From NCBI RefSeq assembly GCF_024282095.1, contig NZ_JAMWZS010000016.1:1-54702 (forward strand): a stretch of 54,702 nt of DNA, written 5' to 3'. The stretch is from Nitrosomonas sp. (GTDB lineage: Bacteria > Pseudomonadota > Gammaproteobacteria > Burkholderiales > Nitrosomonadaceae). A model generated the notes under the pieces. That model was not told the DNA's origin, ran no database searches, and saw nothing but the letters and a program-made list of their open reading frames with translations. A program made the translations under genes and the position numbers. Below are positions 11,101 to 20,176 of the stretch, piece after piece (within the stretch, counting starts at the first letter, position 1; each line of letters starts with the position of its first letter).

Positions 11101-11505
11101 ACGCAGCAGGGGTTGATTGCGATCAACGCTGCAACGGAAACGATCCAATGCATTACGCAAGGTACGAGGCAGGCGTTCCAGATAATCGTCCCGTTTGATC
11201 AGGTAATCATCCGCACTGGCCTTTAGTGCGGCAATGGCTGAATCTTGGTCACCTGAACCGGTGAGAACCACAACTGCCGTTGACAGCCGTTGCTCCCGTA
11301 CGCTGGCCAATGCCTCTAAACCGGAGCCGTCCGGTAAGGAAAGATCGACCAGCAGTAAATCGTAACAGCCTGGTTCAGCCAGTTGTTTGAGTCCTGCAGT
11401 TAGCGTCACCGCCACTTCCAGTTCGATTTCAGGCGCGGTCCGCGCCAGAGTACGCCGGGCCAGATCAGCATCACTGGCGGAATCTTCAATATAGAGAACG
11501 CGCAT
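8137..11505 (-). CDS. REC-REC-PAS-GAF-PAS-GGDEF-EAL signalling protein
   Basis: The start is taken at ATG 11505 (MRVLYIED), five bases after the stop of the response regulator upstream; a TTG at 11541 would put 12 non-homologous residues before the receiver domain. The 1122-residue chain has two receiver domains (about 1-118, phosphoacceptor D54 in LLLVDLSLP; and about 135-260, VLLIDYRMPG), a PAS domain (290-405), a GAF domain (415-560), a second PAS (570-690), a GGDEF domain with intact GGDEF at 771-775, and an EAL domain with E900-A-L and a DDFGTGYSS loop. It can in principle both make and break cyclic di-GMP. It is the last gene of a kinase/regulator/output cassette, so phosphorelay probably sets its net activity. 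Confidence 0.93.
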   Translation of the reverse strand: MRVLYIEDSASDADLARRTLARTAPEIELEVAVTLTAGLKQLAEPGCYDLLLVDLSLPDGSGLEALASVREQRLSTAVVVLTGSGDQDSAIAALKASADDYLIKRDDYLERLPRTLRNALDRFRCSVDRNQPLLRVLYIEHNISDIDLMRRHLASHAPHVHLTAMTSSQDALALLPADPVAQTAAFDVLLIDYRMPGMDGLEFIKRLRNDRKLDIPIVLITGQGSEMVTARALRLGVDDYLSKHEGYLYEIAATLEKVQHQAELTRERISLKKTSLRLSHLLAASPTILYNLHFAGKTLQSIWVSENIERLLGYTPEEALVPDWWYSHVHPDDREAVLARQSILFTEGQLTHDYRFFHRSGRIVWILDELRLVRSMDGEPLEIVGAWLDISEQKRAELIRGAHQSVLDLIVTNQPLAVILNDIAQRLETINPDMLVSILLLDKHTGRLRHGVAPSLPDDYNAVVDQLRIGDGIGSCGTSAWRGEPVIVSDIDQHPYWQPYLELTRKANLHACWSVPFKDEAGRVLGTFSIYYHTPREPLPADLALINEFVSITALAVQKVYAAETLKQAAAVFESTREGVVITDLEPRIVAINRAYTEITGYSEAQVLGKNPKIIKSGRHDKAFYQAMWSSLSQTGYWCGEIWSRRSNGEIYPQWLTISTVCNDRNEPCNYVGVFTDITQTKQSEARLMHLAHYDPLTDLPNRLLVQSRLHHAIERAQRHNYRIATLYLDLDRFKNVNDSLGHPIGDELLIMLASRLKKRLREEDTLARLGGDEFLLVLENIRDPSEPATVAQTLINLLTTPFILPSGHEIFINASVGISLFPDDANSVTELIQHADMAMYLAKQEGRNTYRYHTEALSIAANERLILETRLRYALTAGEFILHYQPLIHAGSGRVVGVEALVRWQPPDKAMVPPGKFIPIAEETGLIVLLGEWVLRTACAQGRAWMDAGLPPLVMAVNLSVRQFQSANLIELTQRVLAETKFPATFLELELTESMFMEHAEQSIDTLRTLKGLGVRLAIDDFGTGYSSLTYLKRFPIDKLKIDQSFVHGLADDPNDREIAATIIAMARSLKLAVLAEGVESEQQLAFLRQHGCDYYQGFLFHRPVPALEFEAWLREKSMFE

Positions 11506-11510
11506 CGTGC

Positions 11511-11933
11511 TTATTTGGGCAGTTCGTTGAAAACGCACCAATAAAGCTCTATCTGCTGTGCCACATCCATAAAGTTATCGAAGTCTACCGGCTTGATAAT
11601 GTACGAGTTGACCCCTAGATCGTAGGCAGTGTGGATGTCACGATCTTCTTTGGAGGTGGTCAACACGACGACTGGAATGCGGCGTAGCACTGCATGTGCT
11701 TTCAGTGTTCGCAGCACAGTGAGGCCATCAATTCGCGGCAACTTCAGGTCTAGCAAGATGACGGTCGGCTGGGTTTCCCCTGACTCCCAGCGGGGTATCC
11801 ATGCTAACGCCTCCTCACCATCCCGTGCTACCAGTACCGGATTGGCAAGTTTTCGGCGCCGGAAAGCACGCAAAGTTAAATCGACGTCAAGCGGATTATC
11901 TTCGACAAGAAGAATCGGCGGATATGCATTCAT
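11511..11933 (-). CDS. single-domain response regulator (Rcp1/CheY-like)
   Basis: The 140-residue receiver domain has the acidic pair ED at 11-12, the phosphoacceptor D62 in VILLDLKLPR, a conserved T in VVVLTTS and K in IIKPVD. There is no output domain. It starts six bases after the histidine kinase stop and ends five bases before the start of the GGDEF-EAL protein, so the three genes are translationally close and surely one operon. Regulators of this Rcp1-like type usually take phosphate from a partner multi-PAS or phytochrome-like kinase. It is likely a shuttle between the kinase and the receiver domains of the downstream protein. Confidence 0.93.
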   Translation of the reverse strand: MNAYPPILLVEDNPLDVDLTLRAFRRRKLANPVLVARDGEEALAWIPRWESGETQPTVILLDLKLPRIDGLTVLRTLKAHAVLRRIPVVVLTTSKEDRDIHTAYDLGVNSYIIKPVDFDNFMDVAQQIELYWCVFNELPK

Positions 11934-11939
11934 TATGAT

Positions 11940-14258
11940 TTACTCCATAGCTCTTTCGGGTTCCTGCACGGCAGGCAGTTCCAAATAGAAGGTTGCGCCT
12001 TCACCCGGCACGCCCTGCGCCCAGACACGACCTCCCATGCGTTGCATGGCTTTCTTGACCAGCGCCAAACCGATACCCGTACCAGGATAATCCTCCAGCC
12101 GATGGAGGCGCTCGAAAATCTCAAAAATGCGCTGATTATACTTCATGTCAAAACCAATACCATTGTCACGAATCCACAGAGTAATGTGATGATTATCCTG
12201 AGAAGCACCGAATTCAATCCGTGGATGCGCGGAATGTTTGCTGAATTTGATCGCATTTTCCAGCAAATTACGTAACACCAGCGCCAAACCTTCACGGTCA
12301 CCGCGAGCCATGAGTGGAGGCAAATGCGCAGCGATTTCAATCTGATGTGAAGCAATGTCTTCATCGCGCTCCTCTAACACCTGATGAACTACGATGGTCA
12401 GATCCAATCCATTGGATTCCAGCTTGCGCCGTTCTATGCGCGAATAAGCCAACAAATCATTGATTAACTCATTCATGCGCGTGACGCCGGTGCGAATGTT
12501 GCTGATAAACAAGCGCCCTTCATCATCCAGTCGATCGGCGTAATCTTCTTCCAGAAGCCGGCTGTACCCTTCAACACCGCGTAACGGCGCTTTCAGATCG
12601 TGGGAAACGGAATACACAAAGCTTTCCAATGACTGATTGAGCGCTTTTAATTCCGCGGTACGCTCCGTAATCCGTTTTTCCAGATCGACATTGAGCTGAA
12701 GCGCCTCCTCAGCCTGTTTCTGCTGCGTGATATCCTCGGAGAAAATAACCATACCGCCGATCGCGCCACTGCCCAGATACCAGGGCCGTACCTCCCAGCG
12801 CAACCATTGTACCCGGCCATCGGCCCGCTCGAAACGATCCTCGTCAGCGCGAATGACTTCTCCGGCCAAGCATCTGCGATGGATAGCTTTCCATTCCTCG
12901 CCGATCTCCGGAAAAACGTCGTAATGGCATAATCCCAGCAAATTACCATCACCCAGAGAGTAATCGCTGCGCCAGCGTTGACTAAATGCGAGATAGCACA
13001 TCTGCTGATCAAGCATGGCTAACGAAGCCGGCGCGTATTCAATGAATAATTTGAGCTGCTCTTTGCTTTCTTGCAGTGCCACCTCAGCCAATTTGCGCTC
13101 AGTGATATCCTGCATCGTGCCGTGTAATGCTGTGATTCTACCACCAGCATCGTGTGTCGCTTCTCCTCGAGCGATAACCCAGTGATGACTACCATCTGCG
13201 CGCACCACTTCCGCATCACATTCATAGGGAAGCCCTTTCGCTACACATTCTTCCACAGCAGCAACAAGACTAACCCAGCTCTGCGCGGTGAAATACTGCG
13301 AGGTTTCCTGATAACTGAGCGGCGGCAAATCTAAATCACGACCGTAAATGCGATAGATCTCCTCCGACCAAGTATATTTGTTTGTGCTGACATCCCATTT
13401 CCAGTGACCCAGATTAGCGATGCGTTTTGCTTCTTTTAGGTTTGCTTCAATTTCTTTACGGGCTTGAATATCTTCAACAATGGTAATGAAATAATCCGGC
13501 GTATTATCCAGTTTCCGGACTAAAGACGCGGTAAGATTGATCCAGATAACGCTGCTGTTTTTGCGGATGTAGCGTTTTTCCATAGAAAAAGTGGTGATTT
13601 CACCGGCAAGCACCCTCTGTACATAATTCAGGTCTGTATCCAGATCATCCGGATGGGTGATATCTTGAAAAGCAAGTCCCATCAGTTCATCGCGACGATA
13701 GCCGACGATCTGACATAGTTTGTGATTAACCCGTAACCAACGCCCTTCGGGTGAAACAATCGCAATACCGGTTGCTGCCCGTTCAAATATGATCTGAAAG
13801 CGCATTTCGCTTGCGCGAAGTTGCTCGTTTATGGCACGTTCATGACCGACAATAAATTCGGTGACATCTTCCACGTGATGGATGATGTAAGTAACATTCC
13901 CCCCAGTATCAAATACAGGGGTATTGATCGGGCTCCAGTATTTGAGCTCGAAGTTTCCGCTACCATCGCGTAGCGGGATATCGTACTTTTGCACGCTCAT
14001 AATATCCTGGCGCTTTGCTTTGAGAACATGGTTTAGTGAGGTGCGCAAATCATTAACACTATCGGAAGCGTAATCATTCGGATTATTAGGAAAGACATCA
14101 AACAAACTATCACCAACAATCGCTTCTCGCTGCGTGCCAGTGACTTCTAGGTACTTATTATTCACCGCCACAATGGTAAAGCCGTCATCCGCTCGCAGAA
14201 TCAAGTATGGGTGAGGACTTGCCTCAAATAGTTGCTGGTAGAACGAAATATCATTCAT
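11940..14258 (-). CDS. multi-PAS hybrid-less sensor histidine kinase
   Basis: The 772-residue protein begins at ATG 14258 with GGGAG upstream. It has four PAS domains (about 1-140, 145-270, 275-395, 400-525), a HisKA dimerisation domain with phosphoacceptor H553 in SVSHDLKAPLRG, and a HATPase domain with N box (NLLENAIKF), G1 (DNGIGFD) and G2 (GTGIGLALVKK). I see no transmembrane segment, so it is probably a soluble sensor of a cytosolic signal such as redox, oxygen or a ligand bound in a PAS. Gene order kinase, single receiver, REC-GGDEF-EAL marks it as input to a cyclic di-GMP pathway. Confidence 0.93.
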   Translation of the reverse strand: MNDISFYQQLFEASPHPYLILRADDGFTIVAVNNKYLEVTGTQREAIVGDSLFDVFPNNPNDYASDSVNDLRTSLNHVLKAKRQDIMSVQKYDIPLRDGSGNFELKYWSPINTPVFDTGGNVTYIIHHVEDVTEFIVGHERAINEQLRASEMRFQIIFERAATGIAIVSPEGRWLRVNHKLCQIVGYRRDELMGLAFQDITHPDDLDTDLNYVQRVLAGEITTFSMEKRYIRKNSSVIWINLTASLVRKLDNTPDYFITIVEDIQARKEIEANLKEAKRIANLGHWKWDVSTNKYTWSEEIYRIYGRDLDLPPLSYQETSQYFTAQSWVSLVAAVEECVAKGLPYECDAEVVRADGSHHWVIARGEATHDAGGRITALHGTMQDITERKLAEVALQESKEQLKLFIEYAPASLAMLDQQMCYLAFSQRWRSDYSLGDGNLLGLCHYDVFPEIGEEWKAIHRRCLAGEVIRADEDRFERADGRVQWLRWEVRPWYLGSGAIGGMVIFSEDITQQKQAEEALQLNVDLEKRITERTAELKALNQSLESFVYSVSHDLKAPLRGVEGYSRLLEEDYADRLDDEGRLFISNIRTGVTRMNELINDLLAYSRIERRKLESNGLDLTIVVHQVLEERDEDIASHQIEIAAHLPPLMARGDREGLALVLRNLLENAIKFSKHSAHPRIEFGASQDNHHITLWIRDNGIGFDMKYNQRIFEIFERLHRLEDYPGTGIGLALVKKAMQRMGGRVWAQGVPGEGATFYLELPAVQEPERAME

Positions 14259-14350
14259 GCACGAACATCTCCCTGTATCTAAGGGACAATCAGCAATTAC
14301 TGGAACAAAATAAATCTATGATAGGGATAATTTTTTTTGTGATGAAATGA

Positions 14351-15871
14351 CTAACGCCGTTTTTGACCCAGCAGCGACCCAAGCAAGCCGCGGGTAATTT
14401 CACGTGCGATGGATGAACCCACCGAGCGTGCCGCGCTTTTTGCAAATACATCAATAACACCCTCATGTCGGCCACCGCGTTTGCCGGACGTACCCAATAA
14501 CAAGTCGCCCAGTCCTGCCAAAATTCCCTCTTCCGCCGGTGTCTTCAAATCCCCGGAACCCGCCGATCCGGATGAGCTGCCGGGCAAGCTTCCAGCACCA
14601 ACCCGTGCTTGCAACAACTCAAAAGCGCTCTCCCGATCGATTGCCTGTTCATACACGCCGGCCACAATGGAAGATTGCATCAGTTGTTTTCGCTCAACCG
14701 GCGTAATCGGCCCGATCTGGCTAACTGGCGGCAATATAAAAGCGCGCTCGGTGATCGTGGGAGATCCGTCACGGTCGAGCAAAGAAATCAACGCTTCGCC
14801 GACTGAAAGTTCCAGAATGGCCTGTTTGACATTCAATTTTGGATTGGGACGCATGGTTTCAGCGATGGTCGTCACCGCTTTCTGATCGCGCGGCGTAAAC
14901 GCCCGCAACGCATGTTGAATACGATTACCCAGTTGCGTCAGCACTTTTTCCGGAATATCGAACGGATTTTGCGTGACAAAGTAAACACCGACGCCTTTGG
15001 AACGAATCAGTCTGACGACTTGTTCGATCTTCTCCAGCAAGGCGGGAGATGCCATGCTGAATAACAGATGTGCTTCATCAAAAAAGAACACCAGTTTGGG
15101 TTTGTCGCGATCACCGGTTTCCGGCAGATTTTCGTACAACTCAGACAGCATCCACAGCAAATAGGTACTATACAGCCGCGGTGAATTGAGCAGCTTGTCA
15201 GCCGCAAGAATATTGATAACGCCTTTGCCGTCGATGGTTTGCATCAAATCCTCGATGTTCAGCATCGGCTCGCCAAAGAATTTTTCTCCCCCCTGCTCTT
15301 CTATTTGCAGCAAGCCCCGCTGGATTGCACCAATCGAAGCCGATGAAACGCTACCATATTGGGTTTTGAACTGGTTCGCATTGTCGCCGACAAATTGCAG
15401 TAATGCGCGCAAGTCCTTCAGATCCAGCAACAACAACCCATGATCATCAGCCACTTTAAAAACCAGCGTTAGTACACCTTCTTGCGTTTCATTCAGATTC
15501 AGCAGACGCGCCAGCAACAGCGGTCCCATGTCGGAAATCGTAGCGCGCAGCGGATGGCCGTTTTCCTGCAGCACATCCCACAAAGTCACCGGAAAACCTT
15601 GCCAGTACGGATGATTCATGTTTAGTTGATTCAGTCGCTCCGTCATTTTATTTGTCAGCGACCCGGGTTTACAAATACCCGTTAAATCACCTTTGACATC
15701 CGCCATAAACACCGGCACCCCCATACTGGAAAAACCTTCCGCCAGCTTTTGCAACGTCACTGTCTTGCCGGTACCGGTCGCACCGGTAATACACCCATGT
15801 CGCGTTGCCATCGCCGGCAGGAGCGCCAGTTCAGCATTATTCGTTTTAGCGATAATCAATGGATCAGCCAT
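14351..15871 (-). CDS. HerA/YjgR-like NTPase (DUF853)
   Basis: The 506-residue protein carries a Walker A motif at residues 30-37 (GATGTGKT) after a short N-terminal strand and a Walker B-type [12 protein letters not shown]. It has the length and plan of the DUF853/YjgR family, which are HerA/FtsK-type P-loop ATPases. The C-terminal glycine/serine-rich linker ([15 protein letters not shown]) and the arginine-rich tail ending GQKRR are usual for the family. Its cellular function is not established. It stands alone on the minus strand, 92 bases upstream of the histidine kinase gene and divergent from glucokinase. Confidence 0.88.
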   Translation of the reverse strand: MADPLIIAKTNNAELALLPAMATRHGCITGATGTGKTVTLQKLAEGFSSMGVPVFMADVKGDLTGICKPGSLTNKMTERLNQLNMNHPYWQGFPVTLWDVLQENGHPLRATISDMGPLLLARLLNLNETQEGVLTLVFKVADDHGLLLLDLKDLRALLQFVGDNANQFKTQYGSVSSASIGAIQRGLLQIEEQGGEKFFGEPMLNIEDLMQTIDGKGVINILAADKLLNSPRLYSTYLLWMLSELYENLPETGDRDKPKLVFFFDEAHLLFSMASPALLEKIEQVVRLIRSKGVGVYFVTQNPFDIPEKVLTQLGNRIQHALRAFTPRDQKAVTTIAETMRPNPKLNVKQAILELSVGEALISLLDRDGSPTITERAFILPPVSQIGPITPVERKQLMQSSIVAGVYEQAIDRESAFELLQARVGAGSLPGSSSGSAGSGDLKTPAEEGILAGLGDLLLGTSGKRGGRHEGVIDVFAKSAARSVGSSIAREITRGLLGSLLGQKRR

Positions 15872-16053
15872 AGCGTCAACAAAATACCTAAAAAATTTTG
15901 ATCAAGGATACTAAAAAATCAACTGCTGCCAATATCGGGAAAAATGTACTGAATGTGTCAGTGTATGTCAAATGACAGCGATGGCGGTGAAAATAAGTCA
16001 GCCGATGTATACTTACACTACAGCCTATTAGCATTTCCTGGATTGATACTTAC

Positions 16054-17046
16054 TTGAACCAACAACTTATCTACGGCGATATCGGTGGCACCAAAACCAT
16101 TCTGCAACTGGCCGAAATAAACGCTGGAGAAATCCAGCAGCCATTCACGCAGTACTATGAGAGTCAAGACTTCGCAACTTTTTCCGACGTCTTAAGCGAT
16201 TTCCTGAATCGAGCCGATCCGGCATGTCCTCCGCTTGTAGCATGCTTTGCAGTAGCAGGACCCATCGTTGCACAACAAGTAAAATTAACCAATCTACCCT
16301 GGCACATCAATAGTGCTGATATTGCGCACGAATTCTCAATTCCCAAGGTCAAGCTCATCAATGATTTTGAAGCGGCTGCATTGGCTGTTGAAATACTCTC
16401 GCCTGACGATCTGATGACACTGCAAACAGGACAATCCCACGCGCAAGCAATGCGTGTCATCCTGGGTGCCGGTACAGGCATGGGCGTGGCGTGGCTTGCC
16501 TGTCCGGAAGATCGTTATTTCGCATTATCGACCGAGGCGGGTCACATCGATTTCGCGCCGTCCAACCCATTACAAATCGCTCTGCTTGAATCGCTGCAGC
16601 GTCGATTCGACCATGTGTCGGTAGAGCGTTTACTATCCGGTTCGGGATTAACGCACATTTTTAATTTTCTGCAAATCCATCAAAAAACACCGTCGGGCTT
16701 GGCAGCGCCAACGCTTAAAGAAGACAGCGGCGCTATCGTCACGGCACTGGCGCAGACCCATCAACATCCGATGGCCATCAAATCGCTCAATGTATTCGCT
16801 GAAATTTATGGCGCTTATGCAGGCAATCTGGCACTGGCCGGATTATGCCGTGGCGGTGTCTACATTGCCGGCGGCATTGCACCCAAAATAATCAACACCC
16901 TCAAGTCAGGCGGCTTCATGCGTGCCTTTTGCGATAAAGGGAGGTTTTCCGCATTGATGCATGAAATTCCGGTGCATATCATCACAAACCCTGAAATTAG
17001 CTTGCTCGGTGCGCAACGGGCAGTACATAATCTACTCAATAAGTAG
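16054..17046 (+). CDS. glk: glucokinase
   Basis: The 330-residue protein has the ROK-less bacterial glucokinase signature: phosphate loop GDIGGTKT near the N terminus, NDFEAAA, the glycine motif LGAGTGMG, STEAGHIDF and ERLLSGSGL. It phosphorylates glucose to glucose-6-phosphate with ATP in the cytosol. The start is TTG 16054, because no ATG lies suitably placed before the phosphate loop; the ribosome site is weak. The gene is followed after 104 bases by alpha-glucan phosphorylase, which fits a glycogen or storage-glucan breakdown role. Confidence 0.92.
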   Translation: MNQQLIYGDIGGTKTILQLAEINAGEIQQPFTQYYESQDFATFSDVLSDFLNRADPACPPLVACFAVAGPIVAQQVKLTNLPWHINSADIAHEFSIPKVKLINDFEAAALAVEILSPDDLMTLQTGQSHAQAMRVILGAGTGMGVAWLACPEDRYFALSTEAGHIDFAPSNPLQIALLESLQRRFDHVSVERLLSGSGLTHIFNFLQIHQKTPSGLAAPTLKEDSGAIVTALAQTHQHPMAIKSLNVFAEIYGAYAGNLALAGLCRGGVYIAGGIAPKIINTLKSGGFMRAFCDKGRFSALMHEIPVHIITNPEISLLGAQRAVHNLLNK

Positions 17047-17150
17047 TTAGAATTGAGAATTTGGCAGCTGCCAGTTTGAATGCCCGATATTTCATTCAAT
17101 GGATTAACCGCCCATCGTAATAAAAATAATTTCCATCCAGGAGAATCACC

Positions 17151-19712
17151 ATGTTTTCACGCACTGCTTTCACCATCACTGTTAATCCTAAAATACCACC
17201 ACGCCTTAGGCGTCTGGAAGAATTGGCCAACAATCTCTGGTATAGCTGGGATCGTGCCACGCGCACGCTGTTTTCGCGGTTGGATCCGCATTTATGGGAA
17301 GCGGTGGGCCATAACCCCAAGGCATTTCTCAAACGCGTGGATGAGTCAGCGCTGCTGAAAGCAACGGAAGACCGGGTGTTTCTCGCTACCTACAACAGCA
17401 TTCTGTCGACTTATGATTCGTACCACGACGCACCATCCGCACAAAGTAATACCGATACCGGCAATTTATGCGCGCAAGATCAAGTTGCTTATTTTTGTTT
17501 TGAATTTGGTTTTCATGAAAGCTTGCCCATTTATTCCGGCGGTCTGGGCATTCTCGCCGGCGATCACTGCAAAGCGGCCAGCGACTTGCATCTTCCGTTC
17601 GTAGCCATTGGTTTGCTGTATCGCCAGGGATATTTCTCTCAAACCATCGATAGTCAGGGTAATCAGCAAGTTACCTACACCATGTCGGACTTTGAAGATC
17701 TTCCGGTCACACCGGTGCTGCAAGCAGATGGCTCGAGCCTGCATATTGAAGTTGCACTACCGCACCGCAATGTGGTGGTAAAAATCTGGCAGGCGAAAAT
17801 CGGCCATGTCACGCTGTATCTGCTCGACACCGACTTGCCGGAAAATTCTCCGCAAGATCGCTATATCACGCACAATTTATATGGCGGCGACAAAATCATG
17901 CGCATCGAGCAGGAAATTATTCTGGGCATGGGCGGTGTGCGTGCGCTCCAGGCACTGGGCATACAACCCACCATCTGGCATATCAATGAAGGCCACGCCG
18001 CTTTCATGATTCTTGAGCGCATCCACAATCGGGTTCTGCAAGGACTCGATTTTGCCAGCGCGCTGGAAAGCGTGGCGGTCAATACGATTTTCACGACACA
18101 TACAGCCGTTCCCGCCGGGCATGATCATTTCAGCGCAGACATCATGCATACCTACTTTGACAACTTCTATCGCAGTCTCAACATTACCCGCGAAGCATTC
18201 ATGGCGCTCGGCCATGTGCCCGGCAGCCCTGATTTTAATATGACTGCCTTAGCGATTCATGGCTCGCGCACACACAATGGCGTCAGCAAAATACACGGTG
18301 GCGTATCCGCCAGTATCTGCCGGGATCTGTGGCCACAAATCGAGCCGGAAGAAAATCCCATCGCCTACGTTACCAATGGCGTTCATGTACCGACCTTTCT
18401 GGCACAGGAATGGTCCGATCTGTTTGATCGCTATCTGGGTCATGAATGGCGCAGCAAAATGTGCGACAACGAGTACTGGTCACGCATTGATGCCATACCC
18501 GATCATTTGTTCTGGAGCGTGCGGCAATCGTTAAAATCGCAAATGTTCCATGGCATCCGCTCTCGCATCACCGAGCAAAACACTCGAAATCGCGGCTCGG
18601 AAGCGCATCTCGACCGGCTCCTGAAGTTCGTGGATCCGATTAATCCGAATATCCTGACGTTAGGCTTTGCGCGCCGCTTCGCCACCTATAAACGCGCCGT
18701 ACTGTTATTCGACAATCTCGACTGGCTGCGCAAAATCATCCTGGATCAGGAACGCCCTGTATTGCTGATTTTTGCCGGCAAAGCGCACCCTGCCGATGTA
18801 CCGGGGCAAGACCTCATCCGGCGCATCAGTCAAATTGCGCATTTTCCCGAATTTGAAGGACGGTTGTTGTTAGTCGAAGGCTACGATTTGCGGCTTGCCC
18901 GGCGCCTGGTTGCCGGCGTGGATGTCTGGCTTAACAACCCGATCTATCCGCTGGAAGCCAGCGGCACATCCGGCATGAAAGCGGGAATTAACGGCGCAAT
19001 CAATCTAAGCGTGCTGGACGGCTGGTGGGGGGAAGGCTATGACGGCAAAAACGGCTGGGCGATCAAACCGGGTCCGGAAGATATGGAAGGCGTGCTGCGT
19101 GACCAGGAAGAAAGCCGGGCGCTGTATGAAATCCTGCAAGACCAGGTCGTGCCGCTATATTACAACTATGGCAAACTCGGCTATTCGCCGGAATGGGTAA
19201 AAATGGCCAAACATTCCATGATGTCGCTGCTGCCACGGTACAACGCAACCCGCATGGTCGATGAATATGTGACTAACTTTTATTATCCGGCCAGTAAAAA
19301 AGGCGCACTGTACGCCGCCAATGACTACGCTGAAGCAAAAAATATTGCCGCATGGAAAACCAAAATAAGAAGCGCGTGGCATGGCATCACACTACGCCGC
19401 CTGGACCCTCTGCGTGAACGTGTGCCGTTTAACGAAACATTGAACTTCAAGGTAGCCGCCAGACTCAACAACCTGTCGCATGAAGATGTCGTCATTGAAC
19501 TGCTGATATGCCGCCAATTCAAAACCACCCGCTTATCCAACTTCCAGCATTTCAAGTTTGAATTTACCGGCACTCAGGATGCGGATGAACACCTGTTCGA
19601 ACTCAAGCTGACACCGGAATTATGCGGCAAACAGGAATATTTCATCCGTATTTATCCTTATCATCCCCTACTGACCCATCCATTGGAAATGGGCTTGATG
19701 GTGTGGTTGTAA
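17151..19712 (+). CDS. glgP: alpha-glucan (glycogen) phosphorylase
   Basis: The 853-residue protein has the DUF3417-type N terminus (LEELANNLWYSWD) seen in the TIGR02094 alpha-glucan phosphorylase group, the pyridoxal phosphate lysine K610 in GTSGMKAGINGA, and FARRFATYKRA in the active-site half. It releases glucose-1-phosphate from alpha-1,4-glucans. AGGAGA precedes ATG 17151. It is probably co-transcribed with glucokinase. This group is shorter in loops than the classical MalP/GlgP proteins and is common in autotrophic and thermophilic bacteria. Confidence 0.94.
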   Translation: MFSRTAFTITVNPKIPPRLRRLEELANNLWYSWDRATRTLFSRLDPHLWEAVGHNPKAFLKRVDESALLKATEDRVFLATYNSILSTYDSYHDAPSAQSNTDTGNLCAQDQVAYFCFEFGFHESLPIYSGGLGILAGDHCKAASDLHLPFVAIGLLYRQGYFSQTIDSQGNQQVTYTMSDFEDLPVTPVLQADGSSLHIEVALPHRNVVVKIWQAKIGHVTLYLLDTDLPENSPQDRYITHNLYGGDKIMRIEQEIILGMGGVRALQALGIQPTIWHINEGHAAFMILERIHNRVLQGLDFASALESVAVNTIFTTHTAVPAGHDHFSADIMHTYFDNFYRSLNITREAFMALGHVPGSPDFNMTALAIHGSRTHNGVSKIHGGVSASICRDLWPQIEPEENPIAYVTNGVHVPTFLAQEWSDLFDRYLGHEWRSKMCDNEYWSRIDAIPDHLFWSVRQSLKSQMFHGIRSRITEQNTRNRGSEAHLDRLLKFVDPINPNILTLGFARRFATYKRAVLLFDNLDWLRKIILDQERPVLLIFAGKAHPADVPGQDLIRRISQIAHFPEFEGRLLLVEGYDLRLARRLVAGVDVWLNNPIYPLEASGTSGMKAGINGAINLSVLDGWWGEGYDGKNGWAIKPGPEDMEGVLRDQEESRALYEILQDQVVPLYYNYGKLGYSPEWVKMAKHSMMSLLPRYNATRMVDEYVTNFYYPASKKGALYAANDYAEAKNIAAWKTKIRSAWHGITLRRLDPLRERVPFNETLNFKVAARLNNLSHEDVVIELLICRQFKTTRLSNFQHFKFEFTGTQDADEHLFELKLTPELCGKQEYFIRIYPYHPLLTHPLEMGLMVWL

Positions 19713-19731
19713 GGTAAGGATAATTCCTTCA

Positions 19732-19769
19732 GGCTGACCATTCAACCGCAAGCAACTGAATAGTCGGCC
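19732..19769 (+). terminator. putative hairpin after glgP
   Basis: Arms 19732-19744 and 19757-19769 pair at 11 of 13 positions around a 12-base loop, 20 bases after the phosphorylase stop. A loose T-containing stretch follows. The rest of the region up to 20176 shows no convincing gene; a 60-codon frame at 19811-19993 has no recognisable product. Confidence 0.35.
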
Positions 19770-20176
19770 TAATTGACTTTCAGTCAAACCGAATTCTTAT
19801 TATTATCGACTTGATTCATGAGCAATCTCTCGGGATTTCTTTTGTTAGAGCCGGTAACAATAGCCACAATGCAATAAACAGGCACATACTTTGTAAGACC
19901 GATATAGGATTCAATTGCTGCGTAATCATTTTCCTTGACCGTTTTTCGCTAGAAACAGTAAAACGCATCTCAATCTTTGGTTATTTGCGCTGATCGAACC
20001 GAAATTAAGTGATTTCTTGATCATTTGATGGTACGTTGAAGGCATATTTGATTACCAATCCGACTTTCAGCGCATTCATTTTCTATGAAGAAAAACGTTT
20101 ATCTTTCCTATATCTACAAGAATGGTTCGTTACTGATAGTTATTAGAGCTCGCGATGGTTGCGAAGCTGTAGTCTC

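Noticed and set aside
11506-11541. TTG start 36 bases upstream for the GGDEF-EAL protein
   Set aside because: It would overlap the previous gene and add residues before a receiver domain that starts naturally at MRVLYIED.
19811-19993. 60-codon ORF in the spacer before the TIR-NACHT gene
   Set aside because: No ribosome binding site, no recognisable motif and no sign of coding bias.
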